DNA of 64,000 nt from CAZOJJ01 sp964580105 (GCA_964580105.1 CAZOJJ010000007.1:1-64000); one strand, 5' to 3'. Shown: positions 16,601-24,282, counted from the first letter of the stretch. Notes: a model not told the origin generated them from the sequence alone. Made by a program: numbers and translations.

Positions 16601-16701
16601 CGGTAGATCTCCTTCCGGTGTGAGGCGGTCCGGCGCCCTGCCTGGTGCAACACCAGGGGATATGCTGTGCTCAGGGCGGTCGTGCAGCCGGCCTAGCCGC
16701 C

Positions 16702-16730
16702 GTAGAGACGCCCCGCCGGGGCGTCTCTAC
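16702..16730. repeat. Perfect 13-bp inverted repeat (REP-like palindrome)
   Basis: GTAGAGACGCCCC (16702-16714) is followed by a 3-nt loop and its exact reverse complement (16718-16730). There is no T-run, and the element lies 100 bp after the lipoprotein stop, so it looks more like an interspersed palindromic repeat than a terminator. The 301-bp spacer 16601-16901 otherwise holds no gene I can support. Confidence 0.7.
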
Positions 16731-16883
16731 CGAGCTTCATTGAACAAAAGACCTCCTGATTCTGCACTAGGCTGGCGTGATGCACTCTGAGGCAGGGCTC
16801 TGCCGCCTTGCCTCGTCCGGCCGCCGTTGCCTACGTTCCTCGTCCCGCCGTCGTGCCGCATGCTGCGGCTAACCGGCCACATC

Positions 16884-16895
16884 GTTAGAACGCCC
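16884..16895. repeat. Left arm of 12-bp inverted repeat bracketing a lipoprotein gene
   Basis: GTTAGAACGCCC, six bases before the GTG start of the lipoprotein gene. Its exact reverse complement lies just after that gene at 17376-17387. The left arm resembles the GTTRRRY core of integron cassettes, with a mismatch at the last position. Confidence 0.75.
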
Positions 16896-16901
16896 TCCGC
16901 T

Positions 16902-17363
16902 GTGCCTGTTCGTCTCTTCGTACTCCTTCTGTCCTTCGTCGCGGCTGGCTGCTCAACCACCCATGTCATCGAGCGCTCCGATCCCCAGGCGCTCGCTCGA
17001 CTCAATGAAGACCTCCGAGGCCGCGAGATCGCCGTCGTACTCGACTCCGCTCGCGCTCAAGGCCGGTTTATCCTTGCGGCTCCGGACACCACGAGGTGGC
17101 GCGATGGCGACGGCGTCAGCGCAGCGGCCACGGCCGAGATCCGCTCTCTGGTTGTGGATCCCCGCCGCCGAAACGTGACGACGGGTGCCCTTGTCGGCGT
17201 CGGTCTGGGTGCGCTCAGTAGCATCGGGCTATGCTCGGAGCTTCAACTCCCAACCGAGTGTTACGCTATCGCCATCCCAGTGGGTGCTCTGGGTGGCGCA
17301 GTGATCTTCGGAACGTACGGCTACCTCGGCTCTGAGCGCATCGAGTACCGACTGGTTGAATGA
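16902..17363 (+). CDS. Low-GC orphan lipoprotein
   Basis: From the GTG at 16902 this 153-residue protein has a clean lipoprotein signal (PVRLFVLLLSFVAAGC) and continues STTHVIERSD. An upstream in-frame ATG would put ~25 hydrophilic residues before the signal and is rejected. Residues ~100-140 (TTGALVGVGLGALSSIGL and AIPVGALGGAVIFGTYGYLG) form glycine-rich hydrophobic stretches, as in small outer-membrane or glycine-zipper lipoproteins. Codon use is visibly less GC-biased than the neighbours. The gene is bracketed tightly by a perfect 12-bp inverted repeat. Both facts suggest recent arrival. Function is not recognised. Confidence 0.7.
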   Translation: MPVRLFVLLLSFVAAGCSTTHVIERSDPQALARLNEDLRGREIAVVLDSARAQGRFILAAPDTTRWRDGDGVSAAATAEIRSLVVDPRRRNVTTGALVGVGLGALSSIGLCSELQLPTECYAIAIPVGALGGAVIFGTYGYLGSERIEYRLVE

Positions 17364-17375
17364 GCTTCATCCACC

Positions 17376-17387
17376 GGGCGTTCTAAC
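17376..17387. repeat. Right arm of the 12-bp inverted repeat
   Basis: GGGCGTTCTAAC, the exact reverse complement of 16884-16895, beginning 13 bp after the stop of the lipoprotein gene. No second GTTRRRY site follows within the next 130 bp, so a complete attC site is not present. Confidence 0.75.
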
Positions 17388-17517
17388 CCGCGCTGTTATT
17401 TGCCGGAAGTCAAGGGCCCGGTGGCGATTCGGGTCGATCCAGGCGGTCGTGTCCCGATGTGGAACAGCGCCGGGGAGGCGGCGTGAGCACGCGCCCCGCT
17501 TCCCCAGCCGCTGCTCC

Positions 17518-19047
17518 ATGCCCGCCGCCCCGGACGTCCGCACCCTCGGCCAACTCAAGTCTTCCGGCTACCGCCCCCGCTCCGTCAAAGACGAACTCCG
17601 CGCCAACCTCATCCGCAAGCTGAAGGCCGGCGAGGAGGTCTTCCCCGGCATCCTCGGCTTCGAGCAGACCGTCGTCCCCCAGATCCAGCACGCGATCCTC
17701 GCGCGGCACGACCTCATCCTCCTCGGGCTGCGCGGGCAGGCCAAGAGCCGCATCGTGCGGATGCTCCCCGCCCTCCTCGACGAGTGGGTGCCCGAGGTCG
17801 AGGGCTCCGAGATCCACGACGACCCGTTCCACCCCGTCTCCAAGTTCGCCCGCGAGCGGGTCGCCCAGTGCGGCGACGCCACGCCCATCGCCTGGGTCCA
17901 CCGCTCCGCGCGCTACGGCGAGAAGCTCGCCACGCCCGACACCTCCATTGCCGACCTCATCGGGGACATCGACCCCATCAAGGCGGCCACGCGGAAGCTG
18001 ACCTACGCCGACGAGGAGGTCATCCACTTCGGCCTCATCCCGCGCACCAACCGCGGCATCTTCGCCATCAACGAGCTGCCGGACCTGCAGCCGCGCATCC
18101 AGGTGGGCCTGCTGAACATCATGGAGGAGCAGGACGTCCAGATCCGCGGCTTCAACCTCCGCATCCCGCTCGACGTGGCGATGGTCTTCACGGCCAACCC
18201 GGAGGACTACACCAACCGCGGCTCCATCATCACCCCGCTCAAAGACCGCATCGACAGCCAGATCCTGACGCACTACCCGAAGGATCTCGCCGTCGGCGTC
18301 GAGATCACCCGCCAGGAGGCGTGGCAGCAGCGCGACGGCGCCGTGCGGGTCCACGTCCCGCACGTCTTCCGCGAGATCGTCGAGCAGGTGGCCTTCGAGG
18401 CGCGGCAGTCGGAGTACGTGGACCAGAAGTCCGGCGTCTCGGCGCGGCTGACGCGGGCGGCGCTCGAAGACCTGATCTCGGCCGCCGAGCGCCGCGCGCT
18501 GCTGAACGCCGAGGCCGAGACGACCGTCCGCCCCAGCGACCTCCTCGCCGTTGAGCCGGCCGTGACGGGCAAGGTGGAGCTCGTCTACGAGGGCGAGCAG
18601 GAGGGCGTGCAGGGCGTGGCCCGGCTGCTCGTGGGCAAGGCCGTCGCTGCCATCTTCAAGCGGTACTTCCCCGACCCGGCCGAGAAGGGCGGCGACGAGA
18701 AGACGGGCCGCGCGGCGTATGCGTCCGTGCTGGGCTGGTTCGCGCAGGGCCACACCGTCGAGCTCCAGGGCGACCTCCCGTTCGACGAGTATGCGAGGCG
18801 CCTCGACTCGGTGGACGGCCTCCGGCAGGTCGTCCGCGACCACGCCGCCACCGGCACGCCCGCCGAGGCGGCCTCGATGATGGAGCTGGTGCTGGAGGCG
18901 CTCCACCAGCACTCCCTCCTCGGCAAAGACCTGCTGGCGGACGGCACCCACTACGCCGACCTGATGGGCTCCGTCCTCGGCCGCCTCGGCGCCTTCGAGG
19001 ACGACGACGAGGACGACTTCGACGAGTTCGGCCGCTACGACCGGTAG
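17518..19047 (+). CDS. MoxR/Mg-chelatase-like AAA+ ATPase
   Basis: This 509-residue cytosolic protein resembles the magnesium-chelatase subunit I/MoxR group of AAA+ ATPases found across Bacteroidota. The nucleotide-binding loop is GLRGQAKS (residues 70-77), a variant of GxxGxGKS/T. The Walker B region is GIFAINELPDLQP (~180-192), with Asn where the classical motif has Asp. VFTANPEDYTNRGSIITPLKDRID (sensor 1 and arginine-finger region) follows. It ends in a very acidic tail (EDDDEDDFDEFG). Members usually act with a VWA-domain partner in metal insertion or complex assembly; none is adjacent. A small gene starts 9 bp downstream and is likely co-transcribed. Confidence 0.8.
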   Translation: MPAAPDVRTLGQLKSSGYRPRSVKDELRANLIRKLKAGEEVFPGILGFEQTVVPQIQHAILARHDLILLGLRGQAKSRIVRMLPALLDEWVPEVEGSEIHDDPFHPVSKFARERVAQCGDATPIAWVHRSARYGEKLATPDTSIADLIGDIDPIKAATRKLTYADEEVIHFGLIPRTNRGIFAINELPDLQPRIQVGLLNIMEEQDVQIRGFNLRIPLDVAMVFTANPEDYTNRGSIITPLKDRIDSQILTHYPKDLAVGVEITRQEAWQQRDGAVRVHVPHVFREIVEQVAFEARQSEYVDQKSGVSARLTRAALEDLISAAERRALLNAEAETTVRPSDLLAVEPAVTGKVELVYEGEQEGVQGVARLLVGKAVAAIFKRYFPDPAEKGGDEKTGRAAYASVLGWFAQGHTVELQGDLPFDEYARRLDSVDGLRQVVRDHAATGTPAEAASMMELVLEALHQHSLLGKDLLADGTHYADLMGSVLGRLGAFEDDDEDDFDEFGRYDR

Positions 19048-19056
19048 CCGTAAGCG

Positions 19057-19305
19057 ATGAGTGACCTGCAACGCCTCCTCGTCGAAGCCAAAGGCGACCG
19101 ACCGCCGTGGGAGCCCATCCCGGAGGCCGAATGGCCTGCCCTCGCCGCCCGGTGCGGCCCGGCGGAGGTCGAGGAGCTGGAGGCCCGGATTGCCGCGCTG
19201 CGCGAGGAGCTGACGGCCGTGCCCGGCTGGGACGGCGACACGAGCGACGATATCCACCGTGCCCTCCACTTTTTCGAGGATCTGATCAGACTGGCGCGCG
19301 GGTAG
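19057..19305 (+). CDS. Small hypothetical protein downstream of the AAA+ gene
   Basis: This 82-residue acidic protein starts 9 bp after the AAA+ stop and is therefore probably in the same transcript. Its sequence (MSDLQRLLVEAKGD, then ELEARIAALREELTAV, then IHRALHFFEDLIRLA) predicts mostly helix with a short coiled coil. It has no signal peptide. I do not recognise a family. Confidence 0.6.
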   Translation: MSDLQRLLVEAKGDRPPWEPIPEAEWPALAARCGPAEVEELEARIAALREELTAVPGWDGDTSDDIHRALHFFEDLIRLARG

Positions 19306-19317
19306 TGCAACGGCAGA

Positions 19318-19348
19318 TCGTTTGGTAGACTCCTCGTTTGGTAGACTC
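19318..19348. repeat. Direct repeat TCGTTTGGTAGACTC x2, period 16
   Basis: Two perfect 15-bp copies (19318-19332 and 19334-19348) separated by one base, ending 5 bp before the GTG start of the glycosyltransferase gene. Confidence 0.85.
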
Positions 19349-19353
19349 GGCCC

Positions 19354-20127
19354 GTGCGCACGCTCGTCCTCATCCCCGCCTTCAACGAGGCCCGCTCCAT
19401 CGGCCGCGTCGTCGGCGACCTGCCGGCCGCGCTCGTGGACGAGGTCGTCGTCGTCAACAACGCCTCGACGGACGAGACCGAGCGGAACGCCCGCGCCGCC
19501 GGGGCGACCGTCCTCCGCGAGGACCGGCGCGGCTACGGCTTCGCCTGCCTGCGCGGCCTCGCCTACGCCCGCGAGCAGGCCGAGGCCGGGCACGCCCCGG
19601 ACGTCGTCGTCTTCCTCGACGGCGACTACTCCGACCACCCCGACGAGGTCGGCCTCCTCCTCGACCCCATCGCGCGCGGCGAGGCCGACTTCGTGGTCGG
19701 CTCGCGCATCCTCGGCCGCCGCCTCGGGCGGGTCGAGCCCGGCGCCATGCTGCCCCAGGCGCTCGTCGGCAACCGCGTCGCGTGCGGGCTGATGCGGCTG
19801 CTCTGGGGCGCCCGCTTCACCGACCTCGGCCCCTTCCGCGCCATCCGCTACGCGGACCTCCTCCGCCTCGGCATGGCCGACGAGACCTACGGCTGGACCG
19901 TCGAGATGCAGATCAAGGCCGTCCGCGCCGGGCTCCGCTGCATCGAGGTGCCCGTGAGCTACCGCCGCCGCATCGGCGTCTCCAAGATCACAGGCACCGT
20001 CTCCGGCACCGTCAGGGCGTCGGCCAAGATCCTGGCCACCATCGCGCGGTACGCGGCGAAGCAGCCGGCCGCGCAGGTCGAGCGGCCGGCGGATGTGTCG
20101 GATCGGGGTGTCACCGCCGCACCGTGA
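19354..20127 (+). CDS. Family 2 glycosyltransferase
   Basis: This 257-residue protein from a GTG start has a GT-A fold of the dolichol-phosphate-mannose-synthase type: RTLVLIPAFNEARSIGRVV at the N terminus, VVNNASTDET (nucleotide-sugar site), and VVFLDGDYSDHPDEV with the DxD-like metal motif. GSRILGRR and a conserved VPVSYRRRIGVSKI near the C terminus complete the pattern. It has no membrane helix, so it is probably a cytosolic or peripheral polyprenyl-phosphate glycosyltransferase; the substrate is not known. The stop overlaps by 17 bp the end of a minus-strand sorting-domain remnant. The start follows a short direct repeat. Confidence 0.85.
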   Translation: MRTLVLIPAFNEARSIGRVVGDLPAALVDEVVVVNNASTDETERNARAAGATVLREDRRGYGFACLRGLAYAREQAEAGHAPDVVVFLDGDYSDHPDEVGLLLDPIARGEADFVVGSRILGRRLGRVEPGAMLPQALVGNRVACGLMRLLWGARFTDLGPFRAIRYADLLRLGMADETYGWTVEMQIKAVRAGLRCIEVPVSYRRRIGVSKITGTVSGTVRASAKILATIARYAAKQPAAQVERPADVSDRGVTAAP

Positions 20128-20257
20128 CGACGGCGGACTGGCTCCCTGCGCGGACGACGTACACCCCCGGCGGCAGCCCCGACCCGTCCGCCTCGGTGAG
20201 GCCGTCGGCCGTGCCGCCGAGGCGGGGATGGCCAGGGCGCCACGTGTAACCGACGGG
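20111..20257 (-). pseudogene. Remnant of a type IX-like C-terminal sorting domain
   Basis: The last ~48 codons of a minus-strand reading frame read ...GYTWRPGHPRLGG... and end SGLPPGVYVVRAGSQSAVVT followed by VRR and a stop. That is the characteristic final strand pair of Bacteroidota secretion sorting domains (PPGVYVVRA). Upstream the frame loses resemblance to a coding gene and has no signal peptide, so this looks like the 3' end of a deleted surface-protein gene. It overlaps the glycosyltransferase stop by 17 bp. Confidence 0.5.
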
Positions 20258-20304
20258 CGTACAGCGGCGTAGCGCGGACGCGCCGCCGCCCCCCGGGCAG
20301 CCCG

Positions 20305-20312
20305 TATATTGG
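20305..20312 (+). promoter_or_regulatory. -7-like element TATATTGG
   Basis: TATATTGG stands out in very GC-rich sequence 100 bp before ilvE and is close to TAnnTTTG. No TTG is found at the -33 distance. Confidence 0.3.
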
Positions 20313-20411
20313 AGGTCCGCTCGGGACGGGGCCGAGGGGCCCGCAGCGGGATCCGCAGCCGCTCCGCCCCGTTCCACGGTTCCCGCTCTCGCTCACGTCT
20401 CCGCCCGCGCT

Positions 20412-21371
20412 ATGAAGCCGAAGATCTGGTTCAACGGGGAGCTCGTCCCCCACGAAGACGCGACCATCCACGTCCTCTCCCACGTCGTCCACTACGGCTC
20501 GTCCGTCTTCGAGGGCATCCGGTGCTACAAGACCGAGCGCGGCTCGGCTGTCTTCCGCCTCACCGAGCACATGCGCCGGCTCATCGACTCGGCCAAGATC
20601 CACCGTATGGAGATCCCCTACGACCTCGCCCAGCTCGACGAGGCCGTGCTGGACACCATCGTCGAGAGCGGGCTGGAGGCGTGCTACATCCGCCCCGTCG
20701 TCTTCCGCGGGTTCGGCCCGATGGGCGTCAACCCGCTCAACAACCCCGTCGAAACGGTCATCGCCGTGTGGGAGTGGGGGAAGTACCTCGGCGCCGAGGC
20801 GCTGGAAGAGGGCGTCGAGGTCATCGTGTCGTCGTGGCAGCGGAACGCGGCCAACACGACGCCCGGCCTGGCCAAGGCCGGCGGCAACTACCTCTCGTCG
20901 TCGCTCATCAAGATGGACGCGGTCAAGAAGGGGTTCGTCGAGGGCATCGCGCTGACCACCGACGGGTTCCTCTCCGAGGGCAGCGGCGAGAACCTCTTCC
21001 TCGTCCGCGACGAGGTGCTCTACACCACGCCGACGGCGTACTCCATCCTCCCCGGCATCACGCGCGACTCCATCATCACGCTGGCGCGGGAGATGGGCTA
21101 CCGCGTCGAGGAGCGGGTGATGCCCCGCGAGGCGCTCTACGTCGCCGACGAACTGTTCTTCACCGGCACCGCCGCCGAGGTCACGCCGATCCGTGCGGTG
21201 GACCACTACACCATCGGCGAGGGCCGCTGCGGCCCGATCACGAAGAAGCTCCAGGACGCCTTCTTCGACATCGTCCAGGGTGGGCGCGACCCGTACGGCT
21301 GGCTTACCTTCCTGCCCGAGCGCGAGGAGGCGATGGCTTCGGAAGGAGCCACCGCCAGTGCCACCGTCTGA
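20412..21371 (+). CDS. ilvE: Branched-chain amino-acid aminotransferase
   Basis: This 319-residue fold-type IV PLP enzyme interconverts Leu, Ile and Val with their 2-oxo acids using 2-oxoglutarate. The PLP lysine is K155 in PGLAKAGGNYLSSSL. Other family blocks are VHYGSSVFEGIRCY, LSEGSGENLFLV, LPGITRDSIITLAREM, ELFFTGTAAEVTPI and VDHYTIGEGRCGPITKK. Length and order match IlvE rather than D-amino-acid transaminase. A strong hairpin with a short T-run lies 24 bp after the stop. Confidence 0.95.
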   Translation: MKPKIWFNGELVPHEDATIHVLSHVVHYGSSVFEGIRCYKTERGSAVFRLTEHMRRLIDSAKIHRMEIPYDLAQLDEAVLDTIVESGLEACYIRPVVFRGFGPMGVNPLNNPVETVIAVWEWGKYLGAEALEEGVEVIVSSWQRNAANTTPGLAKAGGNYLSSSLIKMDAVKKGFVEGIALTTDGFLSEGSGENLFLVRDEVLYTTPTAYSILPGITRDSIITLAREMGYRVEERVMPREALYVADELFFTGTAAEVTPIRAVDHYTIGEGRCGPITKKLQDAFFDIVQGGRDPYGWLTFLPEREEAMASEGATASATV

Positions 21372-21395
21372 TCCTCCCTGCTTGCTGCGTATCCG

Positions 21396-21434
21396 GCGCC
21401 CGGCTTCCGCGGAAGCCGGGCGCTCCCGTCTTTT
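21396..21434 (+). terminator. Rho-independent terminator after ilvE
   Basis: A perfect 13-bp stem (GCGCCCGGCTTCC, 21396-21408, with its complement 21411-21423) is followed by TCCCGTCTTTT. It begins 25 bp after the ilvE stop. Confidence 0.75.
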
Positions 21435-21500
21435 CGCGCGCGGCGGTATCGAGCCGCCGGCGCGTCGTTCGTTTCGCTCACTCCAAACACCCCCACCCCC

Positions 21501-21965
21501 ATGCGTCTCTCCTTCCTCTCCCTCCTCGCGGGCTGCGTCGTCCTGCTGGGCCCCGCCGCCTCGGCGCAAGACGTCACGGCCGAGCCGACCTACGGCAGCG
21601 AGAGCCTCGACGAGGGCTTCCTCCCCGACCCCTACGAGCTCGACCTCACCGCCGGTGGCTCCATCGCCGTCGATCTCGGCGCGTGCGCCTACGGCCACGT
21701 GGCGATGGCACCGGACCTCGACCTCTACTACACCACCAGCGGCAACTCCGACCTCTACTTTTTCGCCGTCTCGGGCAGCGACACGATGATCCTCGTCAAC
21801 ACCCCCAGCGGCGACTGGCTCTGCGACGACGACAGCTACGATGACGGCGACCCCCTCCTCGTCATCCCGGCCGCCGAGGACGGGCTCTACAACGTCTGGG
21901 TGGGTACCTACGGTGAGGACACCGCCCCGGCCACGCTCTTCATCTCCGAGGTGGACCCACGCTAA
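21501..21965 (+). CDS. Exported single-domain PPC-like protein
   Basis: This 154-residue protein has a signal peptide (MRLSFLSLLAGCVVLLGPAASAQ) and one copy of a ~125-residue beta-domain shared with the next two genes. The shared signature is GFLPDPYELDLTAGG, a first conserved Cys, YYTTSGNSDLYFFAV, ILVNTPSGDWLCDDD with the second Cys, and LYNVWVGTYGED ending LFISEVDPR. The architecture is like pre-peptidase C-terminal (PPC) beta-sandwiches. The paired Cys residues suggest a disulfide, and the Asp-rich loop suggests metal binding; both are inference. It lacks the GYI motif seen in the other copies. No protease domain is attached. Confidence 0.75.
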   Translation: MRLSFLSLLAGCVVLLGPAASAQDVTAEPTYGSESLDEGFLPDPYELDLTAGGSIAVDLGACAYGHVAMAPDLDLYYTTSGNSDLYFFAVSGSDTMILVNTPSGDWLCDDDSYDDGDPLLVIPAAEDGLYNVWVGTYGEDTAPATLFISEVDPR

Positions 21966-21989
21966 GCCGCGGGTTCGAACCGTTGAGGC

Positions 21990-22015
21990 GCCCGGCCTCG
22001 GTACCGAGGCCGGGC
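21990..22015. terminator. 26-bp perfect palindrome
   Basis: A 13-bp half-site (GCCCGGCCTCGGT) and its exact complement with no loop gap, 25 bp after the stop of the first PPC-like gene. There is no T-run; a role as a terminator is likely but not shown. Confidence 0.45.
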
Positions 22016-22058
22016 CGCTCGCCGGCTGCAACCCTGCGCCGGGCCGTCCGTCTCGGCG

Positions 22059-22088
22059 TTGAACCTGACCGGCCGCACGGCTACCTTG
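22059..22088 (+). promoter_or_regulatory. -33/-7 promoter before the triple-domain gene
   Basis: TTG (22059-22061), a 20-nt spacer, then TACCTTG (22082-22088), 31 bp before the ATG. This fits the Bacteroidota pattern TTG-N19-21-TAnnTTTG at five of six core positions. Confidence 0.55.
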
Positions 22089-22119
22089 CGGCCTCCCTTC
22101 CCCGTCCGATCCACTCCGA

Positions 22120-23487
22120 ATGACGCGCTCGCTTCGCCTCTTCAGCGCCGCCCTGGTGGCCGCCCTCCTCGCCGCCCCGGCCCTCGCCCAGCCCAACTGG
22201 GAAGCGGCCCCCACCTTCGGCACTCTCACCCTCGAATCCGGCTTCACGCCCGACCCGGCCGCCGTCGACGTCACCCTCGGCGGGATGGACGAGAACACCG
22301 TGCAGGCCGACGGCTGCACCGGCTACATCGACGCCGCCGCGCCCAGCGTGGACCTCCACTTCGAGACCGACGGCGCCCTCCCGCTCAAGCTCTACGTCCG
22401 CTCCTCCTACGACACCGTCCTCCTGATCAACACGCCCTCCGGCGAGTGGGTCTGCAACGACGACTTCGACGGCGTCCAGGCCGGTTACCTCTTCGAGGAG
22501 CCGACGAGCGGCAACTACAACGTCTTCGTGGGCACCTACAGCCCGGTCGCCGAGGGCGAGACGGCCCACGCCACGCTCTACGTGACCGAACTCGCCGAGG
22601 GTGCCGCCCTCGACGCCGAGGGCGAGGCCGCCGAGACGATGGTGCTGGCGGCCGGCTTCGAACCGGACCCCGCGTCCGTGACCGTGAACGTCGGCGGCGC
22701 CGACAGCCATCCCGAACCCTACTGCGCCGGCTACATCGACGCCGCCGCGCCGACGGCGCGCCTCACCTACGAGGCCGACGGCACGCTCCCGCTCTACGTC
22801 TACGCCCGTTCGACCCGCGACGAGGACCTCACGCTCACGGTCGTCACGCCGGACGGCGAGGTCCTCTGCAACGACGACGCCGACGGCCTCCAGCCCGGCC
22901 TCGTGATCGAGCAGCCCGCGAGCGGCGACTACGCCGTCTGGATCGGCTCCTTCCGCGCCGTTGCCCGCCGTGAAGAGCCGGGCACGGCCGAGCTGTTCTT
23001 CTCCGAGCTCGACGGCCCCACGGCCGAGAGCTACGACGACTACGATTACTACGACTACGCGGACGGTAGCTACACCGGCGGCGAGGCCATCAGCCTCTTC
23101 GCCGCGCCGGCCCACGGCACGCTGGAGCTGGCGCCCGGCTTCGCGTCCGAGGCGGTCGCCGTCGAGGCCGGCGGCCCCGACGCCATGTCGGTCAGCGGCC
23201 CCGGCTGCGCGGGCGCCATCGACAACGCCCAGCCGGACCTCAACGTGATCTTCGGCGCCGGCGGCTCGCAGCTCGCCTTCTACGTCGAGGGCGCGGGGGA
23301 CACCACGCTGCTCGTCAACACCCCCAGTGGCGACTGGCTCTGCAACGACGACGCCATCGGCCTCAACCCGGCCGTCGTCATCGGGGGCCCGGAGGAAGGG
23401 CTCTACAGCGTCTGGGTGGGCACGTACTCCCAGGACGACGCGGGCGAGACCGTCACGCTCTACGTCTCGGAGACCGACCCCCGCTGA
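22120..23487 (+). CDS. Exported protein with three PPC-like domains
   Basis: This 455-residue protein has a signal peptide (MTRSLRLFSAALVAALLAAPALAQ) and three consecutive copies of the domain also found in the genes on both sides. Copy 1 is ~30-155 (CTGYIDAAAPSVDL, WVCNDDFDG), copy 2 ~170-300 (CAGYIDAAAPTARL, VLCNDDADG) and copy 3 ~330-455 (CAGAIDNAQPDLNV, WLCNDDAIG, ending VSETDPR). A Tyr/Asp-rich linker (YDDYDYYDYADGSY) separates copies 2 and 3. Each copy keeps two Cys residues and a closing WVGTY/WIGSF strand. It is probably a surface or periplasmic binding or adhesion protein; no enzyme motif is seen. Confidence 0.75.
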   Translation: MTRSLRLFSAALVAALLAAPALAQPNWEAAPTFGTLTLESGFTPDPAAVDVTLGGMDENTVQADGCTGYIDAAAPSVDLHFETDGALPLKLYVRSSYDTVLLINTPSGEWVCNDDFDGVQAGYLFEEPTSGNYNVFVGTYSPVAEGETAHATLYVTELAEGAALDAEGEAAETMVLAAGFEPDPASVTVNVGGADSHPEPYCAGYIDAAAPTARLTYEADGTLPLYVYARSTRDEDLTLTVVTPDGEVLCNDDADGLQPGLVIEQPASGDYAVWIGSFRAVARREEPGTAELFFSELDGPTAESYDDYDYYDYADGSYTGGEAISLFAAPAHGTLELAPGFASEAVAVEAGGPDAMSVSGPGCAGAIDNAQPDLNVIFGAGGSQLAFYVEGAGDTTLLVNTPSGDWLCNDDAIGLNPAVVIGGPEEGLYSVWVGTYSQDDAGETVTLYVSETDPR

Positions 23488-23620
23488 CACCGATCCTGTC
23501 CCGCAGCCGCCCGGTGTCCGCCAAGCGCGACGCCGGGCGGCTACTTTTTCGGGCAATGGGCCGTTCTACACAGGGTTCGGCCCCTACCTGCCCGCCCCTG
23601 CCGGTCTGGCACCGGCTTTG

Positions 23621-23652
23621 TTGGAAGGGCCGGCACCCTCTCGTTACCTTAC
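23621..23652 (+). promoter_or_regulatory. -33/-7 promoter before the third PPC-like gene
   Basis: TTGG (23621-23624) and TACCTTAC (23645-23652) with 21 nt between the TTG and the TA, 71 bp before the start codon. The rest of the 236-bp spacer 23488-23723 holds no further gene. Confidence 0.5.
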
Positions 23653-23723
23653 CGCTACGCCGCGACCGGCTCCCGACCGGCTCCCGAGAGGTACCCTCTG
23701 CCGTCTCCCCACCCGCGAGAACG

Positions 23724-24212
23724 ATGATGCCGTCCCTTTCTTCGGTGCGCCTGGCTGCCCTGGTGGCCGTTCTGACCCTCGGCGCAGGCGTCGTGCAGGC
23801 GCAGCCCAACTGGCGCGCCGAGCCCATGTTCGGCACGGTCACCCTCAACGCCGGCTTTTCTCCGGACCCCCACACCGTCACCGTACGTGCGGGGGGCCGG
23901 GACCGGAACTCCATCTCCGGCAGCGGCTGCGCCGGCTACATCAACAACGCCCAGCCGGACGTGGACCTCAACTACGAGGCGGGCCGGAGCCGGCTCTACA
24001 TCTACGTCAAGTCCAGCGAAGACACGACCCTGCTGGTCAACGACGCCAACGGCAACTGGCACTGCTCCGACGACTTCGAGGGGAGCAACCCCGCCATCAT
24101 CCTCAACAACCCGCCCAGCGGCAACTACAACATCTGGGTCGGGACGTACGACGCGGACGGCGACACGCCGGAGGCCACGATTTACATCTCCGAACTCGCA
24201 CCGCGCTGGTAG
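23724..24212 (+). CDS. Exported single-domain PPC-like protein
   Basis: This 162-residue protein has a signal peptide (MMPSLSSVRLAALVAVLTL, then GAGVVQAQ) and one PPC-like domain, the cleanest copy of the five: GFSPDPHTVTVRAGG, CAGYINNAQPDVDLNYEAG, LYIYVKSSEDTTLLVN, WHCSDDFEG and GNYNIWVGTYDADG, ending IYISELAPRW. The final WRAEPMFGTVTL at the mature N terminus matches the QPNWEAAPTFGTLTL of the preceding gene, so the two arose by duplication. ATG codons at 23724 and 23727 are equivalent. Role as for its neighbours. Confidence 0.75.
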   Translation: MMPSLSSVRLAALVAVLTLGAGVVQAQPNWRAEPMFGTVTLNAGFSPDPHTVTVRAGGRDRNSISGSGCAGYINNAQPDVDLNYEAGRSRLYIYVKSSEDTTLLVNDANGNWHCSDDFEGSNPAIILNNPPSGNYNIWVGTYDADGDTPEATIYISELAPRW

Positions 24213-24282
24213 GCCGAGGCCAGGGGCGCTGAGCCGGTAGGCCGGTACGCAGGCGAGCGCCGGGGGCCCAGTGCCGAAGGCC

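Noticed and set aside
16884..17520. Complete integron gene cassette with attC
   Set aside because: Only the two 12-bp arms are present; there is no second GTTRRRY within 130 bp after the right arm, no internal L sites, and no integrase gene. Kept only as a cassette-like observation.
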